A stretch of 64,000 bases of DNA from an uncultured Fretibacterium sp. (GCA_947168585.1 CAMVMK010000002.1:48579-112578); one strand, 5' to 3'. Positions 26,585 to 34,928 are shown, numbered from the stretch's first letter. Numbers and translations: made by a program. The notes: a model not told the origin generated them from the sequence alone.

Positions 26585-27514
26585 TCAGCATTCAGTTAAA
26601 ATAAATTTATTTATCATGAAATCAGGCCTGTAATCTGTTTTAATCTGTCTCAAGCCTTCAACGCCTAAATCCTCTTCACGATTAATATATTCGTAGTCAT
26701 CACAGCAAATTTTTACAAATTCATGGACAAGCACTCTCGAAATATTCGGGATATTTCTATCGCCTTTGTTGATGATTTCATCGAAGCAGTTTTTTGATAA
26801 AGGCGAACCTACGACATAACCGCATAATTTTCCGTCAAGAAATAAAACTATTCCGATTAAGTCTAAAATTTCAAAATTATCGAAAATAATTTTAATTTCT
26901 TCGTTTTCAAAATTTAATTGCGCCCGATGTAAAGGATCTGTGTCGATTGAATTTTTTGCTTCGAGCCACTTAGCTTGAAATTTTTTAATATCAGTGAAAT
27001 ATTCAGGAATAATTTTTTCTATTCTGTAACGGCCTTCATAATCACGAAAAAATTTATGAATATTAGTGCGTTTTTTAGCAAGTTCACCGCCGGGAAGTTT
27101 AATTAATTTTTCAACTTTATAAACATATTCTCCGTAATCGCGGCTGCTCTCAACTAAAAATTTTCCGGGAAATAATTTTTCAACAACATTTTTAGCGCGT
27201 TCCGTCAAAGTTTCAAATTTAACGCGGCAGTTTTTTTCGTGAGCATCATCAAAAATTTTCTGCAAAGCGTTTTTAATCCCGTCAAAATCTTCAAAATCTC
27301 CATGCGGAAATAAATAGACGCGCTCTTTATCATTGCAGCGTTTTGAACGTAACGTGAATAAAAAATTTCCGCTCTCGCAGAACATATCGCCGTATTTTCC
27401 GTTCAAGCAGAACGAGGACACAAAAGAATGCTGACAGGAATTTTCGCCGTACTTAAAAGTATAGCTGTCAATCATGTCTTTCATGTCCATCGTCAAAGGT
27501 AGAAAATTAAGCAT
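26585..27514 (-). CDS. DUF2156 / LPG_synthase_C domain protein (GNAT-like)
   Basis: The 309-residue soluble protein matches the DUF2156 family, related to the C-terminal transferase part of MprF lysyl-phosphatidylglycerol synthases. Typical stretches are LPGGELAKKRTNIHKFFRDY and the C-terminal YINREEDLGVEGLRQIKTDYRP. In MprF this fold moves aminoacyl groups from tRNA to lipid; free-standing members have unknown acceptors. It has no membrane segment of its own. It sits 8 bases after a STAS gene, inside the partner-switching operon. Confidence 0.85.
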   Translation of the reverse strand: MLNFLPLTMDMKDMIDSYTFKYGENSCQHSFVSSFCLNGKYGDMFCESGNFLFTLRSKRCNDKERVYLFPHGDFEDFDGIKNALQKIFDDAHEKNCRVKFETLTERAKNVVEKLFPGKFLVESSRDYGEYVYKVEKLIKLPGGELAKKRTNIHKFFRDYEGRYRIEKIIPEYFTDIKKFQAKWLEAKNSIDTDPLHRAQLNFENEEIKIIFDNFEILDLIGIVLFLDGKLCGYVVGSPLSKNCFDEIINKGDRNIPNISRVLVHEFVKICCDDYEYINREEDLGVEGLRQIKTDYRPDFMINKFILTEC

Positions 27515-27522
27515 TGCGGATA

Positions 27523-27822
27523 TTATTTTTCGATGTTAAGAATATCAGTGAAGCCCGTAGTCTCGAATATCCGCATAACTTCAGGAACTGCATTAATAAC
27601 TCTCATTGTTCCGTTTTCAGAAACTTTTTTTTGAGCCTTGAGCAAAACCCTAAGCCCTGCCGATGAAACATAAACGAGCTTGGCCATGTCGATCGTGAAA
27701 TCCTTAACACCGGCTAATTTTTCTTCGAGTTCTTTTTCGAGCTGCTCGGCAGTAACGGCACTGAGTTTTTTATCAAGCGTGAGCCTTAAAACAGTGCCGT
27801 CTTCATTTTTTTCAAACTGCAT
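27523..27822 (-). CDS. STAS-domain anti-sigma factor antagonist (second)
   Basis: The whole 99-residue protein is a STAS domain: LRLTLDKKLSAVTAEQLEKEL, FTIDMAKLVYVSSAGLRVLLKAQKKV and a C-terminal helix with IFETTGFTDIL. The Ser in YVSSAGL is the usual phosphorylation site of SpoIIAA/RsbV-type antagonists. The protein would switch between binding an anti-sigma-like domain (unphosphorylated) and release (phosphorylated). It is 19 bases after a paralogue of about 60% similarity by eye. Confidence 0.93.
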   Translation of the reverse strand: MQFEKNEDGTVLRLTLDKKLSAVTAEQLEKELEEKLAGVKDFTIDMAKLVYVSSAGLRVLLKAQKKVSENGTMRVINAVPEVMRIFETTGFTDILNIEK

Positions 27823-27841
27823 TTTTCTGAAATTTTATTTT

Positions 27842-28138
27842 TTATTCAATCGTTAAGAGTTCATCGAAACCGGTAACTTCAAAAATCTCTTTGATTTCGT
27901 CGCAGACATTTTTAATTACCATGCTGCCCTGCTTGTTCATTGTCTTCTGGGCTTTGAGCAAAACTCTAAGACCTGCCGATGAAACATAAACAAGTTTTTC
28001 CATGTCGATAACGAAATTCTTAACGCCTTCGAGGCCGCTTGAAATTTCCGCGTCAAGCTGGGGGGCTGTGGTTGTATCAAGTCTGCCGTCAAGGGCTATT
28101 GTGAGTGAGTCGCCGTTCTGTGTTTTGTTGATTAACAT
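27842..28138 (-). CDS. STAS-domain anti-sigma factor antagonist (first)
   Basis: The 98-residue protein is one STAS domain (IALDGRLDTTTAPQLDAEI, FVIDMEKLVYVSSAGLRVLLKAQ, IKEIFEVTGFDELLTIE) with the conserved phospho-acceptor Ser in VSSAG. Two paralogous antagonists in a row, with one active phosphatase and several RsbW-like domains in the same operon, suggest that different partners are switched separately. AGGAGG precedes the ATG. Confidence 0.93.
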   Translation of the reverse strand: MLINKTQNGDSLTIALDGRLDTTTAPQLDAEISSGLEGVKNFVIDMEKLVYVSSAGLRVLLKAQKTMNKQGSMVIKNVCDEIKEIFEVTGFDELLTIE

Positions 28139-28168
28139 TTTGTAAAAATCCTCCTAAATAAATATAGC

Positions 28169-28783
28169 TTAAAATTTTTTAACGATAACGATTTCGAGGC
28201 TGTCTTTTCTGACACCTACTCTAACATCGTCAGCGATATTTGCGATTATAGATTTTTCTAACTCGTCCTGAGCTTCAGATTCTTCCGGACGGGTTTCAAT
28301 CTCGGATTTATATTTCTGCATTGACCACGCGAAAATTGTTTCAGTCATAGCCGCGTCATTAATGCCGATAGCCCCGTAACTGAACATTCCCACGCCGTAC
28401 TGAGCCTGCATATTATAACCCTCGCTGATGTTATACAGGCTTGCTTCAACGATGTTGCGGATTTTATCCATAATTCCGAGCCTCACAGTGTTTTCGCCTT
28501 GCGTTGAAACTGAAATAAACTCGCGGCGTTTTTCATAATTAAGTTCGATTTTAGGGGCATCAAGATGAAGTCTGCAGACATTATTTTCTTCGTCAATCCA
28601 AAAATAAGCCTCAATTTCTCCAGCTATAGAGCGAACTAAATTAAACATTTCTTCGGACAGGAGTCTTAATTGAAAAGACTGTTTTCTTGCGAGCCCGAGA
28701 GAAACTGCAAAATTATCAGTAACATTCAAGGCCGCGTTCATTCCTGCTCCGTCATTAGAAATTTTTATTCGTTCTGTTATCAA
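28169..28783 (-). CDS. RsbW-like (degenerate HATPase) protein, first gene of the operon
   Basis: The 204-residue protein opens like an anti-sigma HATPase domain (NVTDNFAVSLGLARKQSFQLRLLSEEMFNLVRSI; quoted as SFQLRLLSEEMFNLV), then continues with strands (AYFWIDEENNVCRLHLDAP) and a helical part. A second part from about residue 115 is unfamiliar and ends in a short strand-rich tail (DDVRVGVRKDSLEIVIVKKF). ATP-binding boxes are not evident. It may be a stand-alone partner of the STAS proteins that follow 30 bases later. The assignment rests on pattern similarity to the other RsbW-like tails here. Confidence 0.6.
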   Translation of the reverse strand: MITERIKISNDGAGMNAALNVTDNFAVSLGLARKQSFQLRLLSEEMFNLVRSIAGEIEAYFWIDEENNVCRLHLDAPKIELNYEKRREFISVSTQGENTVRLGIMDKIRNIVEASLYNISEGYNMQAQYGVGMFSYGAIGINDAAMTETIFAWSMQKYKSEIETRPEESEAQDELEKSIIANIADDVRVGVRKDSLEIVIVKKF

Positions 28784-28817
28784 AGTTTCACCTTCCTTAA
28801 TTCTTTCAAACCGTAAA

Positions 28818-28826
28818 ATTATAGCA
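28818..28826 (-). promoter_or_regulatory. extended -10 promoter of the signalling/transport operon
   Basis: TGCTATAAT is read on the minus strand (28826-28818), 35 bases before the first start codon, with no good -35. With the terminator at 17690 it delimits an 11-kb transcription unit of eleven genes. Confidence 0.55.
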
Positions 28827-28869
28827 AAATTTTTATTTTTCTGATTAAAAAATCCCGAAAAGATTTTGA

Positions 28870-29766
28870 TTACCGCTTTTTTAAGATTATCATTTCATTT
28901 TGCCACGAATAATAAGGCAGCGAAAGAATTACGCCTTCAGGAACGTCTTTGAAAATTTTATCAAGAGGATCATTGCCTTTAATATTGCTTTGAGTTGAAC
29001 GATACCAGAAAACGGCATCGGCGCGCCCGGACATTAAAGCCGCTGAACGTCCGCCCGCGTCAGTGTTAATAAATTTAATATTTTTCTTTAATCTTTTTCC
29101 GAGTTCTGAAAGCACAGCAGTGTTATAGCCCGCAGGCTGTCCGTCTCCTGCGAACATATCTATCGGAGGCATATCGCCCGTTACAGCAATTTTAATTTCA
29201 GGAGCGTTTTTAATTTTCACGGGGCGGATAGGTTCAGGCTCACGGCTTCCGGAGTTTGTGATATAAATTTCGGCAAATTTTTTGAGAGTTCCATCGGTTT
29301 TCATTTCGGCAAGAGCGGCGTTAAATTCTTTTTGAAGTTCGATATTGTCCGCTTTGAATCCGAAGCTGACCCCCGAAAATAAAATTCCTGTCGAGGCTGA
29401 AGGCTGAAAAGAATTATTATTTTTCAGCAAATATTTTCCGACTAATTCAGGCAAAATAATTTCATCGAGTTTTCCGGCTTTCAAGTCCATCATCAAGCCC
29501 ATTAAATTATTATAGAAATGAATTATCCGCCGTTTTTCAACGAGAGAATTTACAAATTTATCACTTGATAATTCTTCGTGTTCGGCGGCAAATTTTCTAA
29601 AATTGTCGAAACCTGTTTGAAATTTCTCTTCAGTTGTTCCGAGATAGCTCAAAAAACCGCTTTGAAAATCATTTTTTTCAGCAGAATTTTTTTCGGCTTT
29701 ATTAAAATTCATGGAGAATAAAACCGCAATAATAACTACTAAAAAAACCGGCAATAATTTTTTCAT
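28870..29766 (-). CDS. substrate-binding protein with permuted lobes (upstream paralogue)
   Basis: The 298-residue protein starts MKKLLPVFLVVIIAVLF, a hydrophobic N-terminus without a clear cleavage site, so it may stay membrane-anchored. Its body is closest to the first of the three downstream paralogues: FLSYLGTTEEKFQTGFDNFRK, VEKRRIIHFYNNLMGLMMDLKAGKLDEIILPELV and VSFGFKADNIELQKEFNAAL come first. The lobe I part follows (IKIAVTGDMPPIDMFAGDG, GRSAALMSGRADAVFWYR, LSLPYYSW). It is 10 bases after purD and ahead of the operon promoter, so it may be read from the purine transcript. Confidence 0.85.
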   Translation of the reverse strand: MKKLLPVFLVVIIAVLFSMNFNKAEKNSAEKNDFQSGFLSYLGTTEEKFQTGFDNFRKFAAEHEELSSDKFVNSLVEKRRIIHFYNNLMGLMMDLKAGKLDEIILPELVGKYLLKNNNSFQPSASTGILFSGVSFGFKADNIELQKEFNAALAEMKTDGTLKKFAEIYITNSGSREPEPIRPVKIKNAPEIKIAVTGDMPPIDMFAGDGQPAGYNTAVLSELGKRLKKNIKFINTDAGGRSAALMSGRADAVFWYRSTQSNIKGNDPLDKIFKDVPEGVILSLPYYSWQNEMIILKKR

Positions 29767-29776
29767 GATAAAAAAT

Positions 29777-31030
29777 TTAACCGCCTATATCAGTGCGGTA
29801 GCGAGCCCCCTCAAAGTTAATTAATTTTACAGCCTCGTAGGATTTCTCACGAGCCGCCGCAAAATTTTCAGCAACGGCATTGACCGCTAAGACCCGTCCG
29901 CCGGACGTGAAATATTTATCGCCCTCGCGTTTTGTTCCGGCATGGAAAACTTCAACGCCGGGGATTTTTTCTGAATTTCCAAAATCAATTTCATAGCCTG
30001 TTAAATATGAAGCAGGATAACCGCTTGAGGCCATGACGACACAGCAGGACGTGGCATCTTTGAATTTAATTTCGAGTTCGTTTAATCTTTCGTCGCGTAC
30101 AGCTAACATAATTTCAAATAAATCGCCGTCAAGCAGCGGCAGAACTGCTTCAGCTTCGGGGTCTCCGAAACGGCAGTTATACTCGATAACTTTGGGGCCG
30201 TCTTTTGTGAGCATTAAGCCGAAATATAAACAGCCTTTGAATTTTCGTCCTTCGGAGTTCATAGCGTTGACGGTCGGAATAAAAATTTTTTTCATGCACT
30301 CTTCAGCGATTGCGTCAGTGTAATAAAAATTCGGAGCAGCTACTCCCATTCCGCCGGTGTTAGGGCCTTTGTTGCCGTCATAGGCGCGTTTATGATCCAT
30401 TGAAGAAATCATAGGAACTAAAGTTTTTCCGTCAGTGAAAGCCAAGACAGTAACCTCCGGGCCTTTGAGACATTCTTCAATTAAAATTTTCTCGCCGCTT
30501 TTACCGAAAGTTTTATCTTTCATGCAGGACATAATAGCCTCGCGAGCCTGCTTGAAATTTTCCGCGACTGTTACGCCTTTGCCTTTTGCGAGCCCGTCAG
30601 CTTTAATTACGATAGGGCAGTCCGACACGGCAACATAAGATAAAGCCTCGTCAAGTTTTGTAAAAATTTTATATTTTGCGGTAGGGATATTGTATTTTGT
30701 CATTAATTCTTTAGCGAAAATTTTACTGCTCTCGATTATTGCGGCATTTTGCGCGGGGCCGAAACATTTAACGCCTATTTCTTCGAGCCTGTCGACCGCG
30801 CCTAAAGCTAAAGGATCATCAGGAGCAACGACAGCAAAATCAATAGCGTTGTCTTTAGCAAATTTTACGATGCCGTCAATATCTTCGGCAGAAATTTTAA
30901 CGCACTCGGCAAATTTAGAAATTCCTCCGTTGCCGGGCAAAGCGTAAAGATTTTCGATTTTAGGATTTTTTGCGATGTATTTAGCAATGACGTGTTCACG
31001 CCCGCCGCCGCCGATTAAAATTACATTCAT
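29777..31030 (-). CDS. purD: phosphoribosylamine-glycine ligase
   Basis: The 417-residue protein is a normal PurD: GGGGREHVIA at the N-terminus, ATP-grasp core with VIKADGLAKGKGVTVA, GPNTGGMGVAAP and YNCRFGDPEAEAVLPLL with metal-binding residues. It makes glycinamide ribonucleotide, the second step of purine synthesis. AAAGGAG precedes the ATG. It is the last gene of the interrupted purine operon and lies just downstream of a toxin gene fragment. Confidence 0.96.
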   Translation of the reverse strand: MNVILIGGGGREHVIAKYIAKNPKIENLYALPGNGGISKFAECVKISAEDIDGIVKFAKDNAIDFAVVAPDDPLALGAVDRLEEIGVKCFGPAQNAAIIESSKIFAKELMTKYNIPTAKYKIFTKLDEALSYVAVSDCPIVIKADGLAKGKGVTVAENFKQAREAIMSCMKDKTFGKSGEKILIEECLKGPEVTVLAFTDGKTLVPMISSMDHKRAYDGNKGPNTGGMGVAAPNFYYTDAIAEECMKKIFIPTVNAMNSEGRKFKGCLYFGLMLTKDGPKVIEYNCRFGDPEAEAVLPLLDGDLFEIMLAVRDERLNELEIKFKDATSCCVVMASSGYPASYLTGYEIDFGNSEKIPGVEVFHAGTKREGDKYFTSGGRVLAVNAVAENFAAAREKSYEAVKLINFEGARYRTDIGG

Positions 31031-31054
31031 AAAAAGTTCACTCCTTTATTAAAT

Positions 31055-31114
31055 TTATAACCCTAATACTTCACTGTGGCTGCCGATTTTTTCAAGCACA
31101 AGCAAATCATTCCC
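31055..31114 (-). pseudogene. 3' fragment of a RelE/YafQ-like toxin gene, right of the TnpB element
   Basis: Directly after the TTCAC end of the element, the minus strand reads GNDLLVLEKIGSHSEVLGL and a TAA stop, in frame with the 5' fragment at 32543-32674. The GSHSE ending resembles the C-terminus of YafQ/RelE toxins (GSHSDLF). The 30 or so central residues of the family are missing from both fragments. Confidence 0.55.
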
Positions 31115-31250
31115 GTGAACCCTCACACGACTAAAGTCGCGTGCTTCCAGCTGTCTTAATAAGCCGGACTGCCTTTCCACTATACGGTCTAAACTCAGAT
31201 TTTACAGCTTACGCTGCAAGTTCCGCATTGAGACTAATTAGAGTGGCTAA
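31115..31250 (-). ncRNA. probable omega (reRNA) guide RNA scaffold
   Basis: In this family the guide RNA is read from the 3' end of tnpB through the right end, and the bases just outside the element act as the guide. Here the scaffold would end at TTCAC (31115) and the guide would start with GGGAATGATTTGCTTGTG, which is toxin-gene sequence. The upstream limit is a guess. Confidence 0.5.
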
Positions 31251-32501
31251 GGTGCAGGTGGTTCTCTTGGAACACGATGGAACTTTTGCCTCCATGTCCA
31301 ACCTTAACATTACTGGTAAGGATTTTAGAATTTCCCGGATAAAATATCTTGCTCCTATGTTATATGATGCTGATAAATCGCAGTGATATTTTTTCCCGCT
31401 TTTGAATTTACACAAACTGTAATTTTTCTCATCGCGCTCTACTTCGCCGCTTCCGTCATAAGCTAATTTTGACGTTCCCCATGCGCAAATCCGGCTGATT
31501 CTTTTACCAAGTCTGTGCATTTTGTTTGTTACTATTGCTTGAACGGCACGCGATTTCCAAAGATGTAATCTTTGTTTCTTGCCGTTTAAGTCTAAATACT
31601 CAAAAATTACAACATCGGCATTATAAAAAATTACCGTATCTATTATGAATTGCGCGGTTAAGTTAGCGATGTTTGTGTTTATTCTTTTAGCTCTTGCCCA
31701 TAATCTCGGAGTTCGTTTTGCTCCGTGCTGCTGTGCTTTTTTTATGCGATTCACCGCATGTGTCAGAAAGTCTTTTTCTCTTGATAAATCTAAAAATTTT
31801 CTACCAATGACAGTGCCGTCTGACTTCATTGCGCTGCATACACAATCATTATTTATTCCTAAATCTACTCCGATTATTACTTGTTTTTTTATAGATTTCT
31901 CTTGAATTTTCACCTCCTCCTCAAATGCAAAATCCAAATACCAGTTTTTACCGCGTTTACGCAGTGTAGGCACACATTCTTTGCGAGTTTTACAATGCTT
32001 TTTAATGTAGCTTACATCAGTATTTTTTAATTTAATATCTAACCAATCCCAAGTGTTATTCATAAAAACTTTCAGACGGGCTGTGTTTGTTCCCGTTCTC
32101 ACAAAGCAGTTATCGCGATACATTGCCGGGAAAATTTTACCAGCTTTGGGTGTGCCCGGCTCATTACCTTTTTGTGTCTTAAGCCAGTTTTCATAATTAC
32201 TCTTGTAGGAACTTACTTTACCGACAGCTTCAGTAATCGCTGCTCTTCGCAAATAACTTGGAAATTTATAAAAATTTTTCTCAAAATTATATTTAGGATT
32301 AAGATTAGAAGCTGTTTTATGAGAAAAAATTTCTACAGTACGTTGTCGTTCTAATGAGGATTTAATTTTTGAAATATAAGTCCACTCTGCCAACACGACT
32401 TTGATAAAAAATTCCACAGCTAACCTATACTGTTCAATAGTATTTTTGAAGGCTCCATGAGATATAGAAATTTTTATTTTATATGTTGACAAAATTTTCA
32501 T
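31209..32501 (-). CDS. tnpB: TnpB RNA-guided nuclease (IS200/IS605 OrfB family)
   Basis: The start MKILSTYKIKIS is preferred over an upstream ATG at 32540, which lies in the element's left-end hairpin. The 430-residue protein has an N-terminal OrfB helical part, the RuvC-like triad (GVDLGINND; VIFEYLDLNGK; CDLSASYNIGARY) and a zinc-ribbon-like segment that keeps the GTSKLAYDGSGEVER pattern of this subfamily but has only scattered cysteines (CAWG, SLCKF, YHCD) instead of two CxxC pairs. The ending CTLATLISLNAEL is typical. TnpB cleaves DNA next to the TAM, guided by its reRNA, helping the element survive. Confidence 0.9.
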   Translation of the reverse strand: MKILSTYKIKISISHGAFKNTIEQYRLAVEFFIKVVLAEWTYISKIKSSLERQRTVEIFSHKTASNLNPKYNFEKNFYKFPSYLRRAAITEAVGKVSSYKSNYENWLKTQKGNEPGTPKAGKIFPAMYRDNCFVRTGTNTARLKVFMNNTWDWLDIKLKNTDVSYIKKHCKTRKECVPTLRKRGKNWYLDFAFEEEVKIQEKSIKKQVIIGVDLGINNDCVCSAMKSDGTVIGRKFLDLSREKDFLTHAVNRIKKAQQHGAKRTPRLWARAKRINTNIANLTAQFIIDTVIFYNADVVIFEYLDLNGKKQRLHLWKSRAVQAIVTNKMHRLGKRISRICAWGTSKLAYDGSGEVERDEKNYSLCKFKSGKKYHCDLSASYNIGARYFIREILKSLPVMLRLDMEAKVPSCSKRTTCTLATLISLNAELAA

Positions 32502-32520
32502 ATTTTTAATTTTAACACAA

Positions 32521-32538
32521 GGCCGATGTGCGTCGGCC
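32521..32538. repeat. left-end hairpin of the TnpB element
   Basis: GGCCGA and TCGGCC pair perfectly around TGTGCG, 4 bases inside the left border. Such subterminal hairpins are recognised by TnpA in this IS family. Confidence 0.6.
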
Positions 32539-32539
32539 A

Positions 32540-32674
32540 TTAATCAAGAACTTCATCATTTGCGAGTGCTTTCAGCGCATAAATAAATCTCTGCTTTACG
32601 ATGCTGCGGATATTGCTTTTATCCACGCGCTTCTGATCACGCTTAAACGCATTTGTTAGCTTAATTTTTCTCAT
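32540..32674 (-). pseudogene. 5' fragment of a RelE/YafQ-like toxin gene
   Basis: An ATG overlapping the antitoxin stop (ATGA, 32671-32674) opens a 44-codon frame: MRKIKLTNAFKRDQKRV, then a helical stretch ending LANDEVLD and a TAA contributed by the inserted element. The LTNAFKRDxKRV start is typical of YafQ/RelE toxins (mRNA interferases). The frame resumes at 31114 beyond the element. Confidence 0.55.
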
Positions 32675-32865
32675 TCATTAGCCCATGCAGTTAATTCTTC
32701 AAGGCTTACTTCTTCTGTTAAGCCATGTTCATCTTCGTAAAATGCTTGAAGCAATGCAGGCGCGGGATTGCCGTACGCGTCAAATAATACGTCAAACTCG
32801 CCGTCATTATCAGTATAATCAAGCCTGTAATTCTGTGTTGGATTTTTTATTAAAGTTCCGTTCAT
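32671..32865 (-). CDS. putative antitoxin of the interrupted toxin pair
   Basis: The 64-residue acidic protein (start MNGTLIKNPTQNYRL, with AAAGGA upstream; the longer frame runs back into the fucosyltransferase gene) ends ELTAWANE. It overlaps the toxin start by 4 bases, the usual order and coupling of type II pairs. No DNA-binding motif is recognised. The assignment rests on context. Confidence 0.5.
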   Translation of the reverse strand: MNGTLIKNPTQNYRLDYTDNDGEFDVLFDAYGNPAPALLQAFYEDEHGLTEEVSLEELTAWANE

Positions 32866-32872
32866 GTTTTTA

Positions 32873-33785
32873 TTAATTCCTTTCCGTGCTGATAATTTTC
32901 CAGTCTGAAGGCAAAATATTTGCGTTTTTAGTCGGCATAGTTTCAAACCATTTTGACGGAGCGCAGACGATTTTATTTTTATTTTGACTCAAATACGCTC
33001 CCCACCAGCTGAAAGAAGAATTAGCGATTATGAAATTTTTACAGGAATACATCAATCTTAATTCTTCGTAGTCGGGGTTATTGAGGTCAACGTATTTAAT
33101 ATCTGCGTCAGGAAATTTCCAGTTAGCTTTAAGCCACTCAATTTCGCTGTGATCGTTCGAGAAAAAATAAAACACCGGCGACTTCAATTTTTCTTTCATA
33201 AATTTTATAGCACGGTCGTAATATTCATAGCCGCAAACATTTCCAAGACCCGCGTTAATATCTAAAAGATAATCGCCGCGCCGTACATGAACACAAACAC
33301 TCTCGCAAGACTCAAGTTCTTTAATCATTGCCGCGTTCTGTTCGCTCGGAGGCGTTGAGACTGAAAGTTCAGCTTTAATCTTTTCTTCATAATCAGCAAA
33401 ATATTTCCAAGTTTGAAAGTAACCGCACACAATGCGATACCCCCCCCCTTTGAGCCGGAGTCATAAATTCAGACTCGTAATTATCGGGAGAATCCAGCTG
33501 AATTACAAATCTTTTGCTGCAATAATCTTGTTTACCAATTAAAAATTTACAAAGTTTATTAACAACGCGAAATTTTGTAACCGCTATAAATTCTTGAAGT
33601 TTTGACATTAAGCTGACATCTTCGGAAAGATTCAAGTTATTAAGCGCATAAGGTCTGCTGACTCGAGGCGTACAATAATAACGCGACATTTGTAATTTAT
33701 CGCCGTTTCTCAAAGCAAGACAGCGGGCAAAAGCATACTGAAACATCTGATTACCCAGCCCGCCGGCTAATAATAAAGTTATCAT
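32873..33785 (-). pseudogene. alpha-1,2-fucosyltransferase (GT11), frameshifted at a G tract (phase-OFF)
   Basis: Two overlapping frames form one GT11 enzyme of about 303 residues. The first holds the N-terminal GGLGNQMFQYAFARCLAL; the second holds GYFQTWKYF, VHVRRGDY (the GT11 core motif) and SFSWWGAYL. The shift lies in nine consecutive G (coding strand). Eight G would read AGG-GGG-GGG-TAT and join the frames. The enzyme would add fucose to galactose on surface glycan, as Helicobacter pylori FutC does, and futC also varies by a homopolymer C tract. The gene lies 9 bases after purH, inside the purine operon. Confidence 0.88.
33440..33448. repeat. homopolymer tract of nine C (nine G on the coding strand)
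   Basis: This is the frameshift point of the fucosyltransferase gene and a likely slipped-strand contingency locus; 8 or 11 residues would give an open frame. Confidence 0.85.
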
Positions 33786-33794
33786 TTTTAACCT

Positions 33795-34928
33795 TTAATG
33801 ATGGAATAATCTGTGTCCCGTCATTATCATTGCGATATTTTTATCATCGCACGCCTTAATAACAAGTTCGTCGCGGATAGATCCTCCAGGCTGTGCGATA
33901 TATTTAACACCGCTTCGTGCCGCTCTTGCAATACTGTCAGGGAACGGGAAGAAAGCATCACTGCCGAGTGAAACTCCTGAATAATTTTCAATGAAAGTTC
34001 TGCGTTCTTTCGGGGAAATTATTTCGCTCTCAGTTATGCAGATATTAATAGCGTTGTCGCGTTCGGGGCGTGCAAGAGTTCCGTTGAATTTAAGATTCAA
34101 AATTTTCGGGTGTTCTCGCAAAATTCTTAAATCGGCTTTGTCGCAGGCAAGTTGAACGCAATGAAGCCTCGACTGTTGTCCGGCTCCGACTCCGAGCGTC
34201 TGGCCGTTTCGTGTACAGCAGACTGAATTTGACTGTGTATATTTCAGCGTTATTAAAGCAAGAATTAAATCGCGCTTGACATTTTCCGGGAAATCTTTTT
34301 TAGCTGTAACAGCTTTATCAAAATCTTCCGGCTTTACTACTGGCTCAGTGCTGCGGTTCTGCTCGAAACAGACTCCAAATAATTCGCGGGTCTCGAGAGT
34401 TTGAGGCTCGTAATTCGGATCAATTTTTACGATTGAGTAATTTCCTTTGCGCTTGGCCTTGAGAATTTCTAATGCTTCCGGCGTGAAGTCCGGCGCGATA
34501 ATTCCGTCTGAAACTTCATGCTTAATAAATTCTGCTGTAACTTTGTCGCAGGTGTCGCTTAAGGCTATCCAGTCCCCGAACGACGACATTCTGTCAGTAC
34601 CGCGAGCACGGGCATAAGCACAGGCAAGAGGCGAGGAATTTATATCTAAATTTTCATCAACGAAAAATAATTTTCTTTCGTCATCGCTCAAAGGAAGACC
34701 GAGAGCTGCTCCGGCGGGGCTTACGTGTTTGAAAGAGGTTGCGGCGGGTAAGTTCAAAGCCTTTTTTAATTCGCGGACTAACTGCCACGAGTTGAAAGCG
34801 TCAAGAAAATTAATGTAGCCGACTCTGCCGTTGAGGATTTCGATGGGAAGTTCTCCGCCGTTTCTCATGTAAATTCGCGCGGGGATTTGGTCAGGGTTGC
34901 AGCCGTATTTTAATTTATATTCCTGCAT
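33795..34928 (-). CDS. purH: AICAR formyltransferase (PurH C-terminal domain only)
   Basis: The 377-residue protein corresponds to the AICAR transformylase part of PurH (LKYGCNPDQIPA, FKHVSPAGAALG with the catalytic Lys-His, TQSNSVCCTRNGQTLGVGAGQQSR, DAFFPFPDSI, QPGGSIRD). The N-terminal IMP cyclohydrolase (MGS-like) domain of ordinary PurH is absent, and the length fits the stand-alone form. It transfers a formyl group from 10-formyl-THF to AICAR. The missing last step seems to be supplied by the domain fused to PurN in the same operon. Confidence 0.93.
   Translation of the reverse strand: MQEYKLKYGCNPDQIPARIYMRNGGELPIEILNGRVGYINFLDAFNSWQLVRELKKALNLPAATSFKHVSPAGAALGLPLSDDERKLFFVDENLDINSSPLACAYARARGTDRMSSFGDWIALSDTCDKVTAEFIKHEVSDGIIAPDFTPEALEILKAKRKGNYSIVKIDPNYEPQTLETRELFGVCFEQNRSTEPVVKPEDFDKAVTAKKDFPENVKRDLILALITLKYTQSNSVCCTRNGQTLGVGAGQQSRLHCVQLACDKADLRILREHPKILNLKFNGTLARPERDNAINICITESEIISPKERRTFIENYSGVSLGSDAFFPFPDSIARAARSGVKYIAQPGGSIRDELVIKACDDKNIAMIMTGHRLFHH

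Larger units (their letters stand above)
31115..32542 (-). mobile_element. IS200/IS605-type element with tnpB only
   Basis: The 1,428-bp unit lies between TTGAT (32547-32543, minus strand), a known target/TAM motif of ISDra2-type elements, and a right end that closes with TTCAC (31119-31115). The right end carries the subterminal hairpin GCGAC-tttA-GTCGT. It contains tnpB and no tnpA, so it depends on a transposase in trans. It splits a toxin gene. Excision at these borders would rejoin the reading frame. Confidence 0.8.

Noticed and set aside
28827..28868. Weak AAAATC/GATTTT hairpin after the fourth binding-protein gene
   Set aside because: The stem is pure AT-rich except one pair and cannot be told from background in this AT-rich gap.
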